In this document: positions 8,427 through 16,910 of the stretch, in pieces
How the letters are laid out: the number at the start of each line of letters is the position of its first letter
How positions within the stretch are numbered: the stretch's first letter is position 1
Assembly: GCA_035535035.1 (NCBI GenBank)
Contig: DATLQW010000192.1
Span: forward strand, 16,427-80,426
Reading direction: 5' to 3'
Length of the DNA stretch: 64,000 nucleotides
Source: JASHVB01 sp035535035
GTDB lineage: Bacteria > Pseudomonadota > Alphaproteobacteria > Acetobacterales > Acetobacteraceae
Program-made: the position numbers and the translations under genes
Notes under the pieces: model-generated
The model's database searches: none
Told to the model about the DNA's origin: nothing
The model's input: only the letters and a program-made list of their open reading frames with translations

Positions 8427-8497
8427 GGGTGGTGTTATGTGCGACGTGCGGGCGAATTGGCAACAGGCGGCTTGGCGTCAGGCCGTGTCAGGCCGAT

Positions 8498-8815
8498 ATG
8501 TGCGCCATGCAGTCCCGCGCCGCCCGGCTGGAAGCCGCCCTGACCGCCGCCTTCTCGCCCGTGAAGCTGCGCGTCGTGGACGACAGTGCCCGGCACGCCG
8601 GCCATGCGGGCGCGCAGCCGGGCGGGCAAACGCATTACAACGTGCTGGTGGTGTCGGCGGCATTCCGGGGTATGCCGCGGGTGGCGCGGTCGCGCGCGGT
8701 GCACCGCGTGCTGGCGCGGGAGTTCGCCGAAGGGATGCACGCGCTGGCGCTGACATTGCGTTCGCCAGAGGAGGATGCGGCGGATGGTGGGGTTGGGGGC
8801 CGGCCGGCGGGTTAG
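8498..8815 (+). CDS. BolA-family protein
   Basis: A 105-residue BolA protein; BolA proteins bind [2Fe-2S] clusters together with monothiol glutaredoxins, and some act as DNA-binding regulators. The core reads LRVVDDSARHAGHAG with the cluster-ligand region, then THYNVLVVSAAFRG and RVARSRAVHRVLAREF, which is the conserved C-terminal helix. The start could be the ATG at 8498 or the one at 8507; neither has a strong ribosome site. It overlaps the tail of the convergent CPBP gene by 4 bp. Confidence 0.9.
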   Translation: MCAMQSRAARLEAALTAAFSPVKLRVVDDSARHAGHAGAQPGGQTHYNVLVVSAAFRGMPRVARSRAVHRVLAREFAEGMHALALTLRSPEEDAADGGVGGRPAG

Positions 8816-9624
8816 TGCGGCACCAGCAATCGCGCGGCGATCTGGATGGCTACCGCGGTGGCGTTGTTGACGCCGTGCACCAGCAGGGACGCGCGCACGC
8901 TGCCGCCATAATGCCGTGCCAGCGAGAGCAGAATCGCCGTCGGCAACAGAATGAGCGCGCGGACCGGACCATCAAGGGCATGGATGCCGAGCCAGAGGCC
9001 GGCGGTGCAGAGCGCCGTCGGCCAGACGCTCCAGCACCGGCGCAACGCGGTCCACAGCCAGCCTCGGAAGAAAAACTCCTCGGCAACCGGTGCAACGGCC
9101 AGGGTCAGAAGCAGCGAGCTGGCCAGCACGACCGGGCCGGCCGTCACCGGCGGCGTCAGGACGGGTGGCACCCGGGCCGCCACATAGGCGTTGAACGCCT
9201 GGAAATGGGTGAGGGTCATCGCATAAGCGAGCACCCAGGCGATCATCAGCCCGGCGAACAATGCGATCAGCCGGTGCCGGCGCATCGGCGCGGCGCCGAG
9301 TCCGACCGCGAGTTTGCCACCGCCCAGCGATCGGCCTTGCGTCAGGTCCGCGAGCAGCAGGGTCGCTTGCAGCGCGACCGTTCCGACCAACTGATAGAAG
9401 AGCAGCGATGGCGTCCAACCCTCCGCGCCGTGGCGATGCGCAACGACCCGTGAAAACCCGGCTGTGAAGCCGGCCAGCACGGCGACGCAGATCGCCAGCA
9501 ACTCGGCGGCGAGCAGCCAGAGCATGGCGCGCAGGAGGGGACGCCAGGGCCGCTCGTTTGGGGCGGCGTCCGGCGCTTCCGGTGCGGCAGCGGGTTGGGT
9601 GGTGGCATCCGGCGGGGGCGGCAA
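8812..9624 (-). CDS. CPBP-family intramembrane metalloprotease
   Basis: The protein has 270 residues with about six to seven hydrophobic helices. The family's glutamate motif is AEEFFFRGWLW (about residues 186-196), followed by a helix with WLGIHAL and a later VHGVNNAT, supplying the expected histidines of the Abi/CPBP active site. The N-terminus is a Pro/Ala-rich cytoplasmic tail. Such proteases are related to Rce1; bacterial substrates are mostly unknown. It faces bolA tail to tail. No operon partner is evident. Confidence 0.88.
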   Translation of the reverse strand: MPPPPDATTQPAAAPEAPDAAPNERPWRPLLRAMLWLLAAELLAICVAVLAGFTAGFSRVVAHRHGAEGWTPSLLFYQLVGTVALQATLLLADLTQGRSLGGGKLAVGLGAAPMRRHRLIALFAGLMIAWVLAYAMTLTHFQAFNAYVAARVPPVLTPPVTAGPVVLASSLLLTLAVAPVAEEFFFRGWLWTALRRCWSVWPTALCTAGLWLGIHALDGPVRALILLPTAILLSLARHYGGSVRASLLVHGVNNATAVAIQIAARLLVPH

Positions 9625-9760
9625 TGGGCGGTCCTTGGCTGTAGCTGGCGCCCGGCCTGGCAGAAGCGGGGACGCCTGTCACTGCAAGTGGCGAGGCGAC
9701 GAAGCAATCCCCCGCCGGAGGTTGCCGCATCGCTTCGCCGGCAAGAAACAAACAAGCAAA

Positions 9761-9826
9761 CTCCTCCCTCAAGGGGAGGGGGAGTCTCCTGCGACCTGCC
9801 TTCGGCGACCTGCGCAGTTTCATTCA
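9761..9826 (-). repeat. Dispersed intergenic repeat, copy 1
   Basis: Read on the minus strand this element begins AATGAAACTGCGCAGGTCGC, continues through a short variable part and ends in CTCCCCCTCCCC followed by the complementary GGGAGG. The same unit is found at 52622-52679: the first 21 bases (with a leading G) and the CTCCCCCTCCC arm are identical. It lies in the 335-bp gap between the protease and the ATPase, in which I see no gene. Confidence 0.7.
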
Positions 9827-9959
9827 AGGCGCGCGTGATTCGGCCAATCCCCGACAGACGCTTTTTGATCTCGATCAAGGCGGCTATCGGCGCATGTTGC
9901 GATAAGGGACTCATTTGGCGCCGGAGCCGCCCTCTCTGATCCGCGCTGTGGAGGATCGA

Positions 9960-12560
9960 ATGGCCCCCGAGGTTTTCAGCCCAGCAGCTTCCGCGCCGCC
10001 TGACGGCGGAAACGCGGAGCAGTCCGGTGCGGCCGCCCGTCTTGCTGGGGCTCGTTTGCCGGGATTGACTGCTCGCGAGGCCGCCGAACGGCTGCGGCGC
10101 GACGGTCCGAACGAGTTGCCGCGCGGCAGCCGCCGCCGGCTCCCGCGCATCCTGCGCGACGTGCTGCGCGAACCGATGTTCGCCCTGCTGCTCGGCGCCG
10201 GGCTGATTTACCTGTTGCTCGGCGACCGGATCGAGGCGCTGCTGCTGCTGGTGTTCGCCTCCCTTTCGGTCGCGATCGCAGTCGTCCAGGAAGCGCGGAG
10301 CGAGCACGTGCTGGATGCCCTGCGGGACCTGACCAGCCCGCGTGCCCTGGTGATCAGGGACGGCGAGCAACGGCGGATCGCCGGCCGGGAGGTGGTGCGC
10401 GGTGACCTTGTCCTGTTGGCGGAAGGCGACCGCGTGCCGGCCGATGCGCTATTGCTCGAGGCGCGCGACCTGCTGACCGACGAATCCCTGCTGACCGGCG
10501 AATCGGTGCCGGTCCGCAAGCAGGCAGTCGTGGCCGGGGCGGAGCCGGACAGGCACCCGGGCGGCGATGACCTGCCGCATGTGTTCTCCGGCACGATGGT
10601 GGTGCGCGGACAAGGCGTGGCGGAGGTGCTTGCGACCGGGCCGCACAGCGAGATCGGCCGCATCGGCCAGACGCTCGTGGAAATCGAGACGGCGCCGCCG
10701 AACCTCAGCCGGCAGACCGCCCGCATGGTGCGCGCCGCGGCGGCGATCGGCCTGGTCTGCTGCGGTCTCGTGGTCCTGCTCTACGGCCTGCTGCGCGGCT
10801 CGTGGCTGGATGCGCTGCTGGCGGGAATCGCGCTCGGCATGGCGATGCTGCCGGAGGAGTTTCCCCTGGTGTTGACGGTGTTCATGGTCATGGGCGCCTG
10901 GCGCATGTCGCAGGCGCGTGTGCTGACACGCCGTGCCCCGGCCATCGAAACGCTGGGCGAAGCCACGATTCTGTGCACCGACAAAACCGGGACCCTCACC
11001 GAGAACCGCATGTCGGTTGCCGCATTGCAGGTGGATGGCGAGACGCTGGCAGTGGCCGAGGCGCAACCGCTGCCGCCTGAATTCCGTCGCCTGGCAGCAA
11101 CCGCCGCGCTGGCCAGCGCGCCGGATGCCTACGACCCGATGGATCGGGCCTTCCAGGCACTCGCCGGCAGCACTGGGGAAGCGATCGAGGCCGGGACCCT
11201 GGTCCGGACCTATGGGCTGCGGCCCGATCTGCTGGCGGTGACGCAGGCATGGCGGCCATCGGCGGACGGCCCTTTGCGGGTTGCGGCGAAGGGCGCGCCG
11301 GAGGCCATCGCCCAGCTCTGCCGGTTGGACCAGGTCGCGCGGGACGCGCTGGCCCGCAAGGCCGATCGGCTTGCCGAGGCCGGCATGCGCGTCCTGGCGG
11401 TGGCCGAAGCGACCGCGCCAGGCGTGCCGCCTGACTCGCCGCATGATTTCGCTTTCCGCCTGCTGGGCCTCGCCGGGCTTGCCGACCCGCTGCGCCGCTC
11501 GGTGCCCGCCGCCATCGCCGAATGCCGGGCCGCCGGCATCCGGGTGGTCATGATCACCGGGGATTACGCGGTCACCGCGCGCGCCATCGCCCGCCAGGCC
11601 GGGCTCGATGCCGAAGCGGTGCTGGACGGACCCGCCATCGCCCGGATGGGCGAAGCCGAACTGCGGGATGCCGTCCGGCGCGTCGGCGTCTTTGCCCGCA
11701 TCGTGCCGGCGCAGAAGCTGCGCATCGTGCGGGCACTACAGGCGGGCGGCCAGGTCGTCGCGATGACCGGCGACGGGGTGAACGACGCGCCCTCCCTGAA
11801 GGCCGCCGATATCGGCATCGCCATGGGCGGGCGCGGGACCGACGTGGCGCGCGAGGCATCGTCGCTGGTGCTGCTGGATGACGATTTCGGCTCCATCGTC
11901 CGGACGATCCGGCTCGGCCGGCGGATTTACGACAATTTGCGCAAGGCGATGGCCTACATCATCGCCGTCCACGTGCCGATTGCCGGGCTGGCGCTGCTGC
12001 CGCTGCTCACCGGCCTGCCGCTCATCTTCGGCCCGGTTCATATCGCCTTCCTGGAGATGGTGATCGACCCGGTGTGCTCGATGGTGTTCGAGGCGGAACA
12101 GGCGGAGGCCAGCGTCATGCGGCGTCCGCCGCGTGCCGTGGACAGTCCGCTGTTCTCGCCGGCGCTGGTCGGCTGGAGCCTGCTGCAGGGGGCGGTTGCC
12201 TTTCTCGCGCTTGCGGCGCTGTACGCGCTCGCGCTGCGCAACGGGCTGCCGGAAGCGGATGCGCGCGCGCTTACCTTCGTTTCCCTGGTGCTGGTCGATC
12301 TGGGGCTGGTGCTGGTGAACCGCGGCTTCGAGGCGTCGCTGCGCGACCTGGTCGGCCAGCGCAACCGCGCCCTGACATGGGTCTCGGCGGTGACCGTGGT
12401 GTTGCTGGCGCTGATCCTGGCCCTGCCGCTCGGCAGGGAGATGTTCCGCTTCGGTCCGCTGCACGCGGACGACCTCCTGCTGGTGGCCGCCATCGTCGTG
12501 GGTGTCGTGGTGGTGCTGGAGAGCCTCAAGCGCCTCTGGCGTAAGCGACTCGCCGGCTGA
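9960..12560 (+). CDS. P-type cation-transporting ATPase (P2-like)
   Basis: The 866-residue membrane ATPase has the full catalytic set: LLTGESVPV in the actuator domain (about 177-185), PEEFPLVL in transmembrane helix 4 (about 298), the phosphorylation site DKTGTLT (D341), and TGDGVNDAP in the hinge. Six C-terminal helices follow, including EMVIDPVCSMVFE in M6. The general plan is that of Ca2+/Mg2+ type P2 ATPases, but helix 4 has PEEFP in place of the usual PEGL, so the ion is uncertain. An upstream TTG at 9915 is possible, but the ATG at 9960 has GGAGG at 5 bp. It stands alone. Confidence 0.9.
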   Translation: MAPEVFSPAASAPPDGGNAEQSGAAARLAGARLPGLTAREAAERLRRDGPNELPRGSRRRLPRILRDVLREPMFALLLGAGLIYLLLGDRIEALLLLVFASLSVAIAVVQEARSEHVLDALRDLTSPRALVIRDGEQRRIAGREVVRGDLVLLAEGDRVPADALLLEARDLLTDESLLTGESVPVRKQAVVAGAEPDRHPGGDDLPHVFSGTMVVRGQGVAEVLATGPHSEIGRIGQTLVEIETAPPNLSRQTARMVRAAAAIGLVCCGLVVLLYGLLRGSWLDALLAGIALGMAMLPEEFPLVLTVFMVMGAWRMSQARVLTRRAPAIETLGEATILCTDKTGTLTENRMSVAALQVDGETLAVAEAQPLPPEFRRLAATAALASAPDAYDPMDRAFQALAGSTGEAIEAGTLVRTYGLRPDLLAVTQAWRPSADGPLRVAAKGAPEAIAQLCRLDQVARDALARKADRLAEAGMRVLAVAEATAPGVPPDSPHDFAFRLLGLAGLADPLRRSVPAAIAECRAAGIRVVMITGDYAVTARAIARQAGLDAEAVLDGPAIARMGEAELRDAVRRVGVFARIVPAQKLRIVRALQAGGQVVAMTGDGVNDAPSLKAADIGIAMGGRGTDVAREASSLVLLDDDFGSIVRTIRLGRRIYDNLRKAMAYIIAVHVPIAGLALLPLLTGLPLIFGPVHIAFLEMVIDPVCSMVFEAEQAEASVMRRPPRAVDSPLFSPALVGWSLLQGAVAFLALAALYALALRNGLPEADARALTFVSLVLVDLGLVLVNRGFEASLRDLVGQRNRALTWVSAVTVVLLALILALPLGREMFRFGPLHADDLLLVAAIVVGVVVVLESLKRLWRKRLAG

Positions 12561-13001
12561 CTGCGCGCTGGGAGCGGCATTGCCACGCCTGCCGGGCGCG
12601 AACCTGGAGCTTGCCAGGGAAACTATGCCGGATGCGATTGTCACGGACGGCTCTCGCAAGATACGATCATCCTAATGGCGTAAGGCGGTGCGAGCAAGGT
12701 CGATCACCCGGTTCGCGTGAGCGGTGCGGAACTGACCGGACGGATCATAATCGGCGATGTGGCGCTGCTCCGGCGATCAGTGCTCGAACTGCCGGAAACC
12801 GACTGGCCCGCACTATCGCTCGATTTGCATGCACTTTGTGGAATTGACTGGCCGGGTCACGGTTGACGCCATCGGTTCATATGAACATTACCATAATAAC
12901 CGTCACTTGGAGGTCTGCCAAATTCCCCGTGTTCAACGGGGAACATGCATGCGATGGTGACCATTATTCATGGAATGTCAATAAGTCCGCCGCCACCAAC
13001 C
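12561..13001 (+). other. Intergenic stretch without a supported gene
   Basis: About 440 bp of lower GC than its surroundings. A GTG-started frame at 12717-12866 encodes 49 residues that read like protein (GRIIIGDVALLRR, LPETDWPALSLDLH) but I cannot match it to anything. A perfect 8-bp stem with a 5-base loop sits at 12923-12943 (TTCCCCGT / ACGGGGAA). Its shape recalls a single type I-E CRISPR repeat, but it occurs once only. Confidence 0.5.
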
Positions 13002-13343
13002 CTACCCGCTCGCCCGTTGCTCCAGCCAATGCGACAATATGGAAACGGCGGTTTCGGCGGCAGGCAGTGCCGCACGTTGCAAATCAGCCAAATGGCGCCG
13101 AACCGCCTCGACGACAGTCAGTCCGTCCTGCCGCGCAGCGACGAGCAATGGCAGCGCCTGATGGGACGCCAGCCACACCGAGTACTCGTCCTCCGTCATT
13201 CCCAGAAACTCGGCCAACGGGCGCTGCTCGCTGTCATCCGACTCGTGCCAGTCATCGATGAAATCGTCGATCCGGTCGGCTGAAACCTTCCCACGCCAGT
13301 ACAAATCGAGAAACGACAAACGCTTCGGTCGTACGTCAGACAC
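13002..13343 (-). CDS. Conserved hypothetical protein, second gene of a broken pair
   Basis: The 113-residue acidic protein has SFLDLYWRGKVSADRIDDFI (about residues 10-29) and LAEFLGMTEDEYSVWL (about 43-58), a pattern I associate with an unnamed two-gene module of alphaproteobacteria. It starts with GTG at 13343 and overlaps the stop of the gene upstream by 8 bp, which shows translational coupling. That upstream gene is broken, see the next entry. A toxin-antitoxin role is a guess from size and pairing only. Confidence 0.65.
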   Translation of the reverse strand: MSDVRPKRLSFLDLYWRGKVSADRIDDFIDDWHESDDSEQRPLAEFLGMTEDEYSVWLASHQALPLLVAARQDGLTVVEAVRRHLADLQRAALPAAETAVSILSHWLEQRASG

Positions 13344-13540
13344 GGATCCGCCTCCCCTTCCGCACAGGTTTGATTCGGTCGCCGGTCATGGATCGGCGAC
13401 ACCCAGATGGCGCCCGCGCAAGTTGCAGATTTCGATTTCGCCGTACAACGCGTCCCAGATACGGAGAACCAAGGCGCGGCGGTCTCGCCAGCGCCGTTCG
13501 CCGTAAATTTATCCCAGATACTCGCATCTGTCCAAGAAAC
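13336..13540 (-). pseudogene. Decayed first gene of the pair with 13002-13343
   Basis: One frame gives RIWDALYGEIEICNLRGRHL then GVADP and a TGA; a frame one base away continues MTGDRIKPVRKGRRIRV and stops at 13336, overlapping the next gene's start. Joining them needs one base near 13387 (gat cc-atg acc). An in-frame TAA also lies further upstream, just before IYGERRWRD. The product would be a small basic protein coupled to the next gene. I infer a real ancestral gene from the continuity of the sense pattern; I cannot name it. Confidence 0.45.
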
Positions 13541-14087
13541 TCGGTGTCGGGATTGGTCTGCGACCCACGCCGGCGCCCGCATCCAATCGTGCCGGCGATA
13601 TCCATGGCCGCGTGTAATGAAGAATTCGCCAAGCAGCTTCGATGTGGTTGCAGCCTCACCGCGGACCAGCCGATAAGCCTGAACGAGAGCCGTACGCCAA
13701 TGTGATCAGCATCGCGTAGAGCACGGTGGCGGCAAACCTGTTCGCCCGTGCATCTCCTCGGCCAATGCGGCAACACGGCGACGTCAGCACGGTCGGTTGA
13801 CAACGGCGGCGTGTTGTCACCGCGACAAATTGGGCGCTCTGCGCCGTGTTCGCCTGCCCCACGCTCCCCACCGGCGCGCCCAGCGTGTCGCCGGCGAAGC
13901 GCAGCCGCGCCGGCATGCGCCCCGGACCGTCGCAGCGATGCAGATGGAGATTGCGTCCCTGCGCGCGCAATGACACAAACCGAGCAATGTCAGGACCAGG
14001 ACACCAGCCGGCCTGCACGGGAGCCAGCCCCGGCGGCTCCCGCACCGGCCGGCCGGCCCAAACAAGACTCGCAGGGAGGACACGCGC
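13541..14087. other. Intergenic stretch without a supported gene
   Basis: About 550 bp. The long open frames here on both strands are extensions of frames antisense to, or out of phase with, the dehydrogenase gene at 14088 and do not look like protein. The last 25 bp hold the ribosome site GGGAGG for that gene. I see nothing else. Confidence 0.5.
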
Positions 14088-15248
14088 GTGAGCCAGTCCA
14101 AGGTGAAGACCGACCCCGCCTTCCCGCTGCCCGACCGCATGCGGGCCTGGGTGCTGGACGATCCCGGACAGCTCAGCCTGGTGGAGAAGCCGGTGCCGAT
14201 GCCGGGCCGCGCCGAGGTGCTGGTGCGCATCGATGCCGTGGCGATCTGCGCCACCGACCTGGAGATCATCGCGCACGGCCCGCCGGCGCTGATCCGCGGC
14301 GGCCAGCCGTTCAACCAGAATTTTACCCCCGGCCACGAATACATGGGCACCGTGGCGGCGCTCGGCCCGGGGGTGGACGAGTACCGCATCGGGCAGCGCG
14401 TCACCGTGGAGATCCATGCCGGCTGCGGCCAGTGCAAGCGGTGCCGCGCGGGCATGTACACCGCCTGCCTCAACTACGGACTGAACTACGGCGAGGTGGA
14501 CAAGGGCCATCGTGCCAACGGCTTCACCACCGATGGCGGCTTCGCCGAATATGCCGTCAACAACATCAACACCCTGGTCGCCATCCCCGACAGCATGTCG
14601 GACGCCGAGGCGACTCTGGTGGTGACGGCAGGCACCGCGATGTACGGGCTGACCGAACTCGGCGGCCTGGTGGCGGGGGAAGGCGTCGCGGTACTGGGGC
14701 CGGGACCGATCGGCTTGCTCGGCGTCGCTGTCGCCAAGGCGCTGGGGGCGTCGCCGGTTGTTCTCACCGGGACGCGCGACAACCGGCTGCAGATCGGCCG
14801 CGCCTTGGGGGCCGACCACGTGGTGAACGTGCGCAACGAGGATGCGGTGGAGGCCGTGCGCCGCATCACCGGCGGCAAGGGGCTGGACTACGTGCTGGAA
14901 TGCTCCGGCGCGCCCGACGCGATCAACCAGGCGGCGCGCATGCTGAACCGCGGCGGCCGCATCTGCCTCGCCGCCTTCCCGCACGAGCCGGCGCTGATCG
15001 ACATCGCATACATCGTGCGCAACAACATCTACCTCTATGGCATCCGCGGCGAGGGCAAGAGCGCCACGCACCGCGCCGAGGCGTTCATGTCGCAGAAGCG
15101 CTTCGATGCCACGAAGATCCACACGCACAGCTTCGGCCTGCACGACCTGCCGACCGCGCTGCGCTATGCGCGCGAACGCATCGACGATGCGATCAAGGTG
15201 GTGGTGACGATGCGCGATGCCGAACTGGCGCGGCTGGCGGCGGAATAG
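14088..15248 (+). CDS. Zinc-type medium-chain alcohol dehydrogenase
   Basis: This 386-residue MDR enzyme oxidises or reduces an alcohol/aldehyde with NAD(P). The catalytic zinc ligands are in AVAICATDLE (Cys) and PGHEYMG (His-Glu); the structural-zinc loop is CGQCKRCRAGMYTAC (four Cys, about residues 110-124). The dinucleotide loop is VLGPGPIGLLG (about 204). GTG at 14088 is the start, behind GGGAGG. An unusual feature is the insert HGPPALIRGGQPFNQ before the His-Glu motif. It resembles sorbitol/threonine dehydrogenase-like MDRs; the substrate is unknown. Confidence 0.88.
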   Translation: MSQSKVKTDPAFPLPDRMRAWVLDDPGQLSLVEKPVPMPGRAEVLVRIDAVAICATDLEIIAHGPPALIRGGQPFNQNFTPGHEYMGTVAALGPGVDEYRIGQRVTVEIHAGCGQCKRCRAGMYTACLNYGLNYGEVDKGHRANGFTTDGGFAEYAVNNINTLVAIPDSMSDAEATLVVTAGTAMYGLTELGGLVAGEGVAVLGPGPIGLLGVAVAKALGASPVVLTGTRDNRLQIGRALGADHVVNVRNEDAVEAVRRITGGKGLDYVLECSGAPDAINQAARMLNRGGRICLAAFPHEPALIDIAYIVRNNIYLYGIRGEGKSATHRAEAFMSQKRFDATKIHTHSFGLHDLPTALRYARERIDDAIKVVVTMRDAELARLAAE

Positions 15249-15340
15249 GAACGAAGCCAGGTCCAGGCGTCGCAGCGCTTAACCTGGCGCGCAATGGCCT
15301 GGATGGCACCAGAGCCGAACCGGATCGCCGGCCATGGCGT

Positions 15341-16363
15341 TCACCGCGGGTCCGCCCCCACCCGCACCAGCAGCTTGCCGAAATTCCGCCCGCCGAGAAT
15401 GCCGGCCAGCGCATCCGGCGCCTGCTCCAGCCCATCATGCACGTCCTCGCGATACGCCAGGCTGCCGTCGGCCACCCAGGGTGCGGCCAGGTTGCGCCAT
15501 TCCGCCAGCTTCTCCGGCTTGTCGGACACGATGAAGCCCTGGATCAGCACCCGCTTCCCGACGACAAAACCCAGGTTCGGGCCGGGGGGAAACTCCGCCT
15601 GGTTGTATTGCGACACCATCCCGCACATCGCCACCCGGGCGAACGGATTGAGCAATTCGAAGACGGCGGCCTGGACCGCACCGCCGACATTCTCGAAATA
15701 GGCGTCGATGCCGTTGGGACAGCACGCCACCAACTCGCGGTGCAAATCCATCGAACGGTGATCGACGCAGTCGTCGAACCCCAGCGCCTCCTGTACGAAC
15801 AGGCACTTCTCCGCCCCGCCGGCGACGCCTACCACGCGCGCGCCGGCACGCTTGGCCAACTGTCCGGCCACCGAGCCGACCGCACCGGATGCCGCCGAGA
15901 TCACCACCGTCTCGCCGGCCTTCGGCTGGCAGATCTCGGTGATGCCGCGCCAGGCGGTGGCGCCAGGCATGCCCAGCACGCCGAGATACGCCGAAAGCGG
16001 CGCACCGTGCCGGCCGAGCTTCACCAGCCGGTCGCCTGGCGTGAGGCAGTGCGTCTGCCAGCCGCGCGCGCCGACCACGACGTCGCCCGGCGCGAAGCGC
16101 GGATCGGCCGAGGCGATCACCTCCCCCACCGTCTCCCCCGTCATCACCTCGCCGAGCTGGATCGGCACGGCATAGGTCTGCTGTTCCCGCAGCCGGCCGC
16201 GCATATAAGGATCGATGGAGAGCCAGATCGTGCGGGTGACCACTTCGCCCGGATGCGGCCCCGGCACGGCATCCTCGCGCAGCGCGAAATCATCGGCGTC
16301 CGGCGCACCGGACGGGCGCCGCTTCAGCACCCAGGAACGGCGGATCGAGGTATTTTGGCTCAT
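15341..16363 (-). CDS. NADP-dependent oxidoreductase, leukotriene-B4-dehydrogenase-like MDR
   Basis: A 340-residue zinc-free medium-chain reductase of the alkenal/one reductase type (CurA family), which reduces the double bond of enones with NADPH. Typical segments are WLSIDPYMRGRL near residue 47, VVISAASGAVGSVAGQLAK (the NADP loop AASGAVG, about 150), and YFENVGG (about 218), then RVLIQGFIVSD. I start at the ATG at 16363; the longer frame to 16441 lacks family similarity. It converges with the alcohol dehydrogenase at 14088. Confidence 0.9.
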   Translation of the reverse strand: MSQNTSIRRSWVLKRRPSGAPDADDFALREDAVPGPHPGEVVTRTIWLSIDPYMRGRLREQQTYAVPIQLGEVMTGETVGEVIASADPRFAPGDVVVGARGWQTHCLTPGDRLVKLGRHGAPLSAYLGVLGMPGATAWRGITEICQPKAGETVVISAASGAVGSVAGQLAKRAGARVVGVAGGAEKCLFVQEALGFDDCVDHRSMDLHRELVACCPNGIDAYFENVGGAVQAAVFELLNPFARVAMCGMVSQYNQAEFPPGPNLGFVVGKRVLIQGFIVSDKPEKLAEWRNLAAPWVADGSLAYREDVHDGLEQAPDALAGILGGRNFGKLLVRVGADPR

Positions 16364-16910
16364 ATGCGAGGCTCCGGACACAGCGAACGAACCGGATACT
16401 GCCCGGAACCGCGCATGGCGTCGATTGCCGTACGGAAACATCCGAATGGTGCCCTGGACGACGTTGTGGTGACATTCGCCACAGTCCGGCCAAAGTCCGG
16501 GACATCAGTGCCGGAATCGGAGTATCTGTCGTGCGTCAGCCAGCCGCCGTCCGCGTCCGTAATGCCCAGTCCGGGGCGCCGGGCCGCCGCCGGGAACCGG
16601 AGATCGAGACATAATCCACCGGAATCCTCATGGCGATCGGAGTCGTCGCCACGCCGATACCAGGCTGGAACGCGGTTTGTGCCACCCTGGCCCGCCTCCA
16701 CCAACCCACCCGGTGCACGCGTTGGCGATGCATTGAAGGATCGACCATGGCTGTCATCGATATCCGTGCCGAACCGTCCGGCCGCACCCGCGTGCTGTTC
16801 GACTTCCGCGCCGCCGCCCCCGGCTGCGACGACGCGGCGCGCATCGAGTTTGCGATGACGCAGTCACGCGGTGGAGCGCCGGCCCACCCGCCGGCGCCGC
16901 GCGCGGACCT
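16364..16910. other. Intergenic stretch without a supported gene
   Basis: About 550 bp. A plus-strand frame starts with ATG at 16747 behind GAAGGA and reads MAVIDIRAEPSGRTRVLF, but it runs into the tail of the convergent dehydrogenase with no sense pattern. It could be the start of a truncated gene. Nothing else was seen. Confidence 0.45.

Noticed and set aside
12717..12866. 49-codon GTG frame with protein-like sequence
   Set aside because: No ribosome site, no recognisable family; listed only as part of the intergenic description.
12923..12943. Hairpin TTCCCCGT/ACGGGGAA resembling one type I-E CRISPR repeat
   Set aside because: Only one copy, no spacer periodicity and no cas genes in the window.
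13656..15143. 495-codon minus-strand open frame
   Set aside because: Antisense to the alcohol dehydrogenase at 14088, which has all zinc and cofactor motifs.
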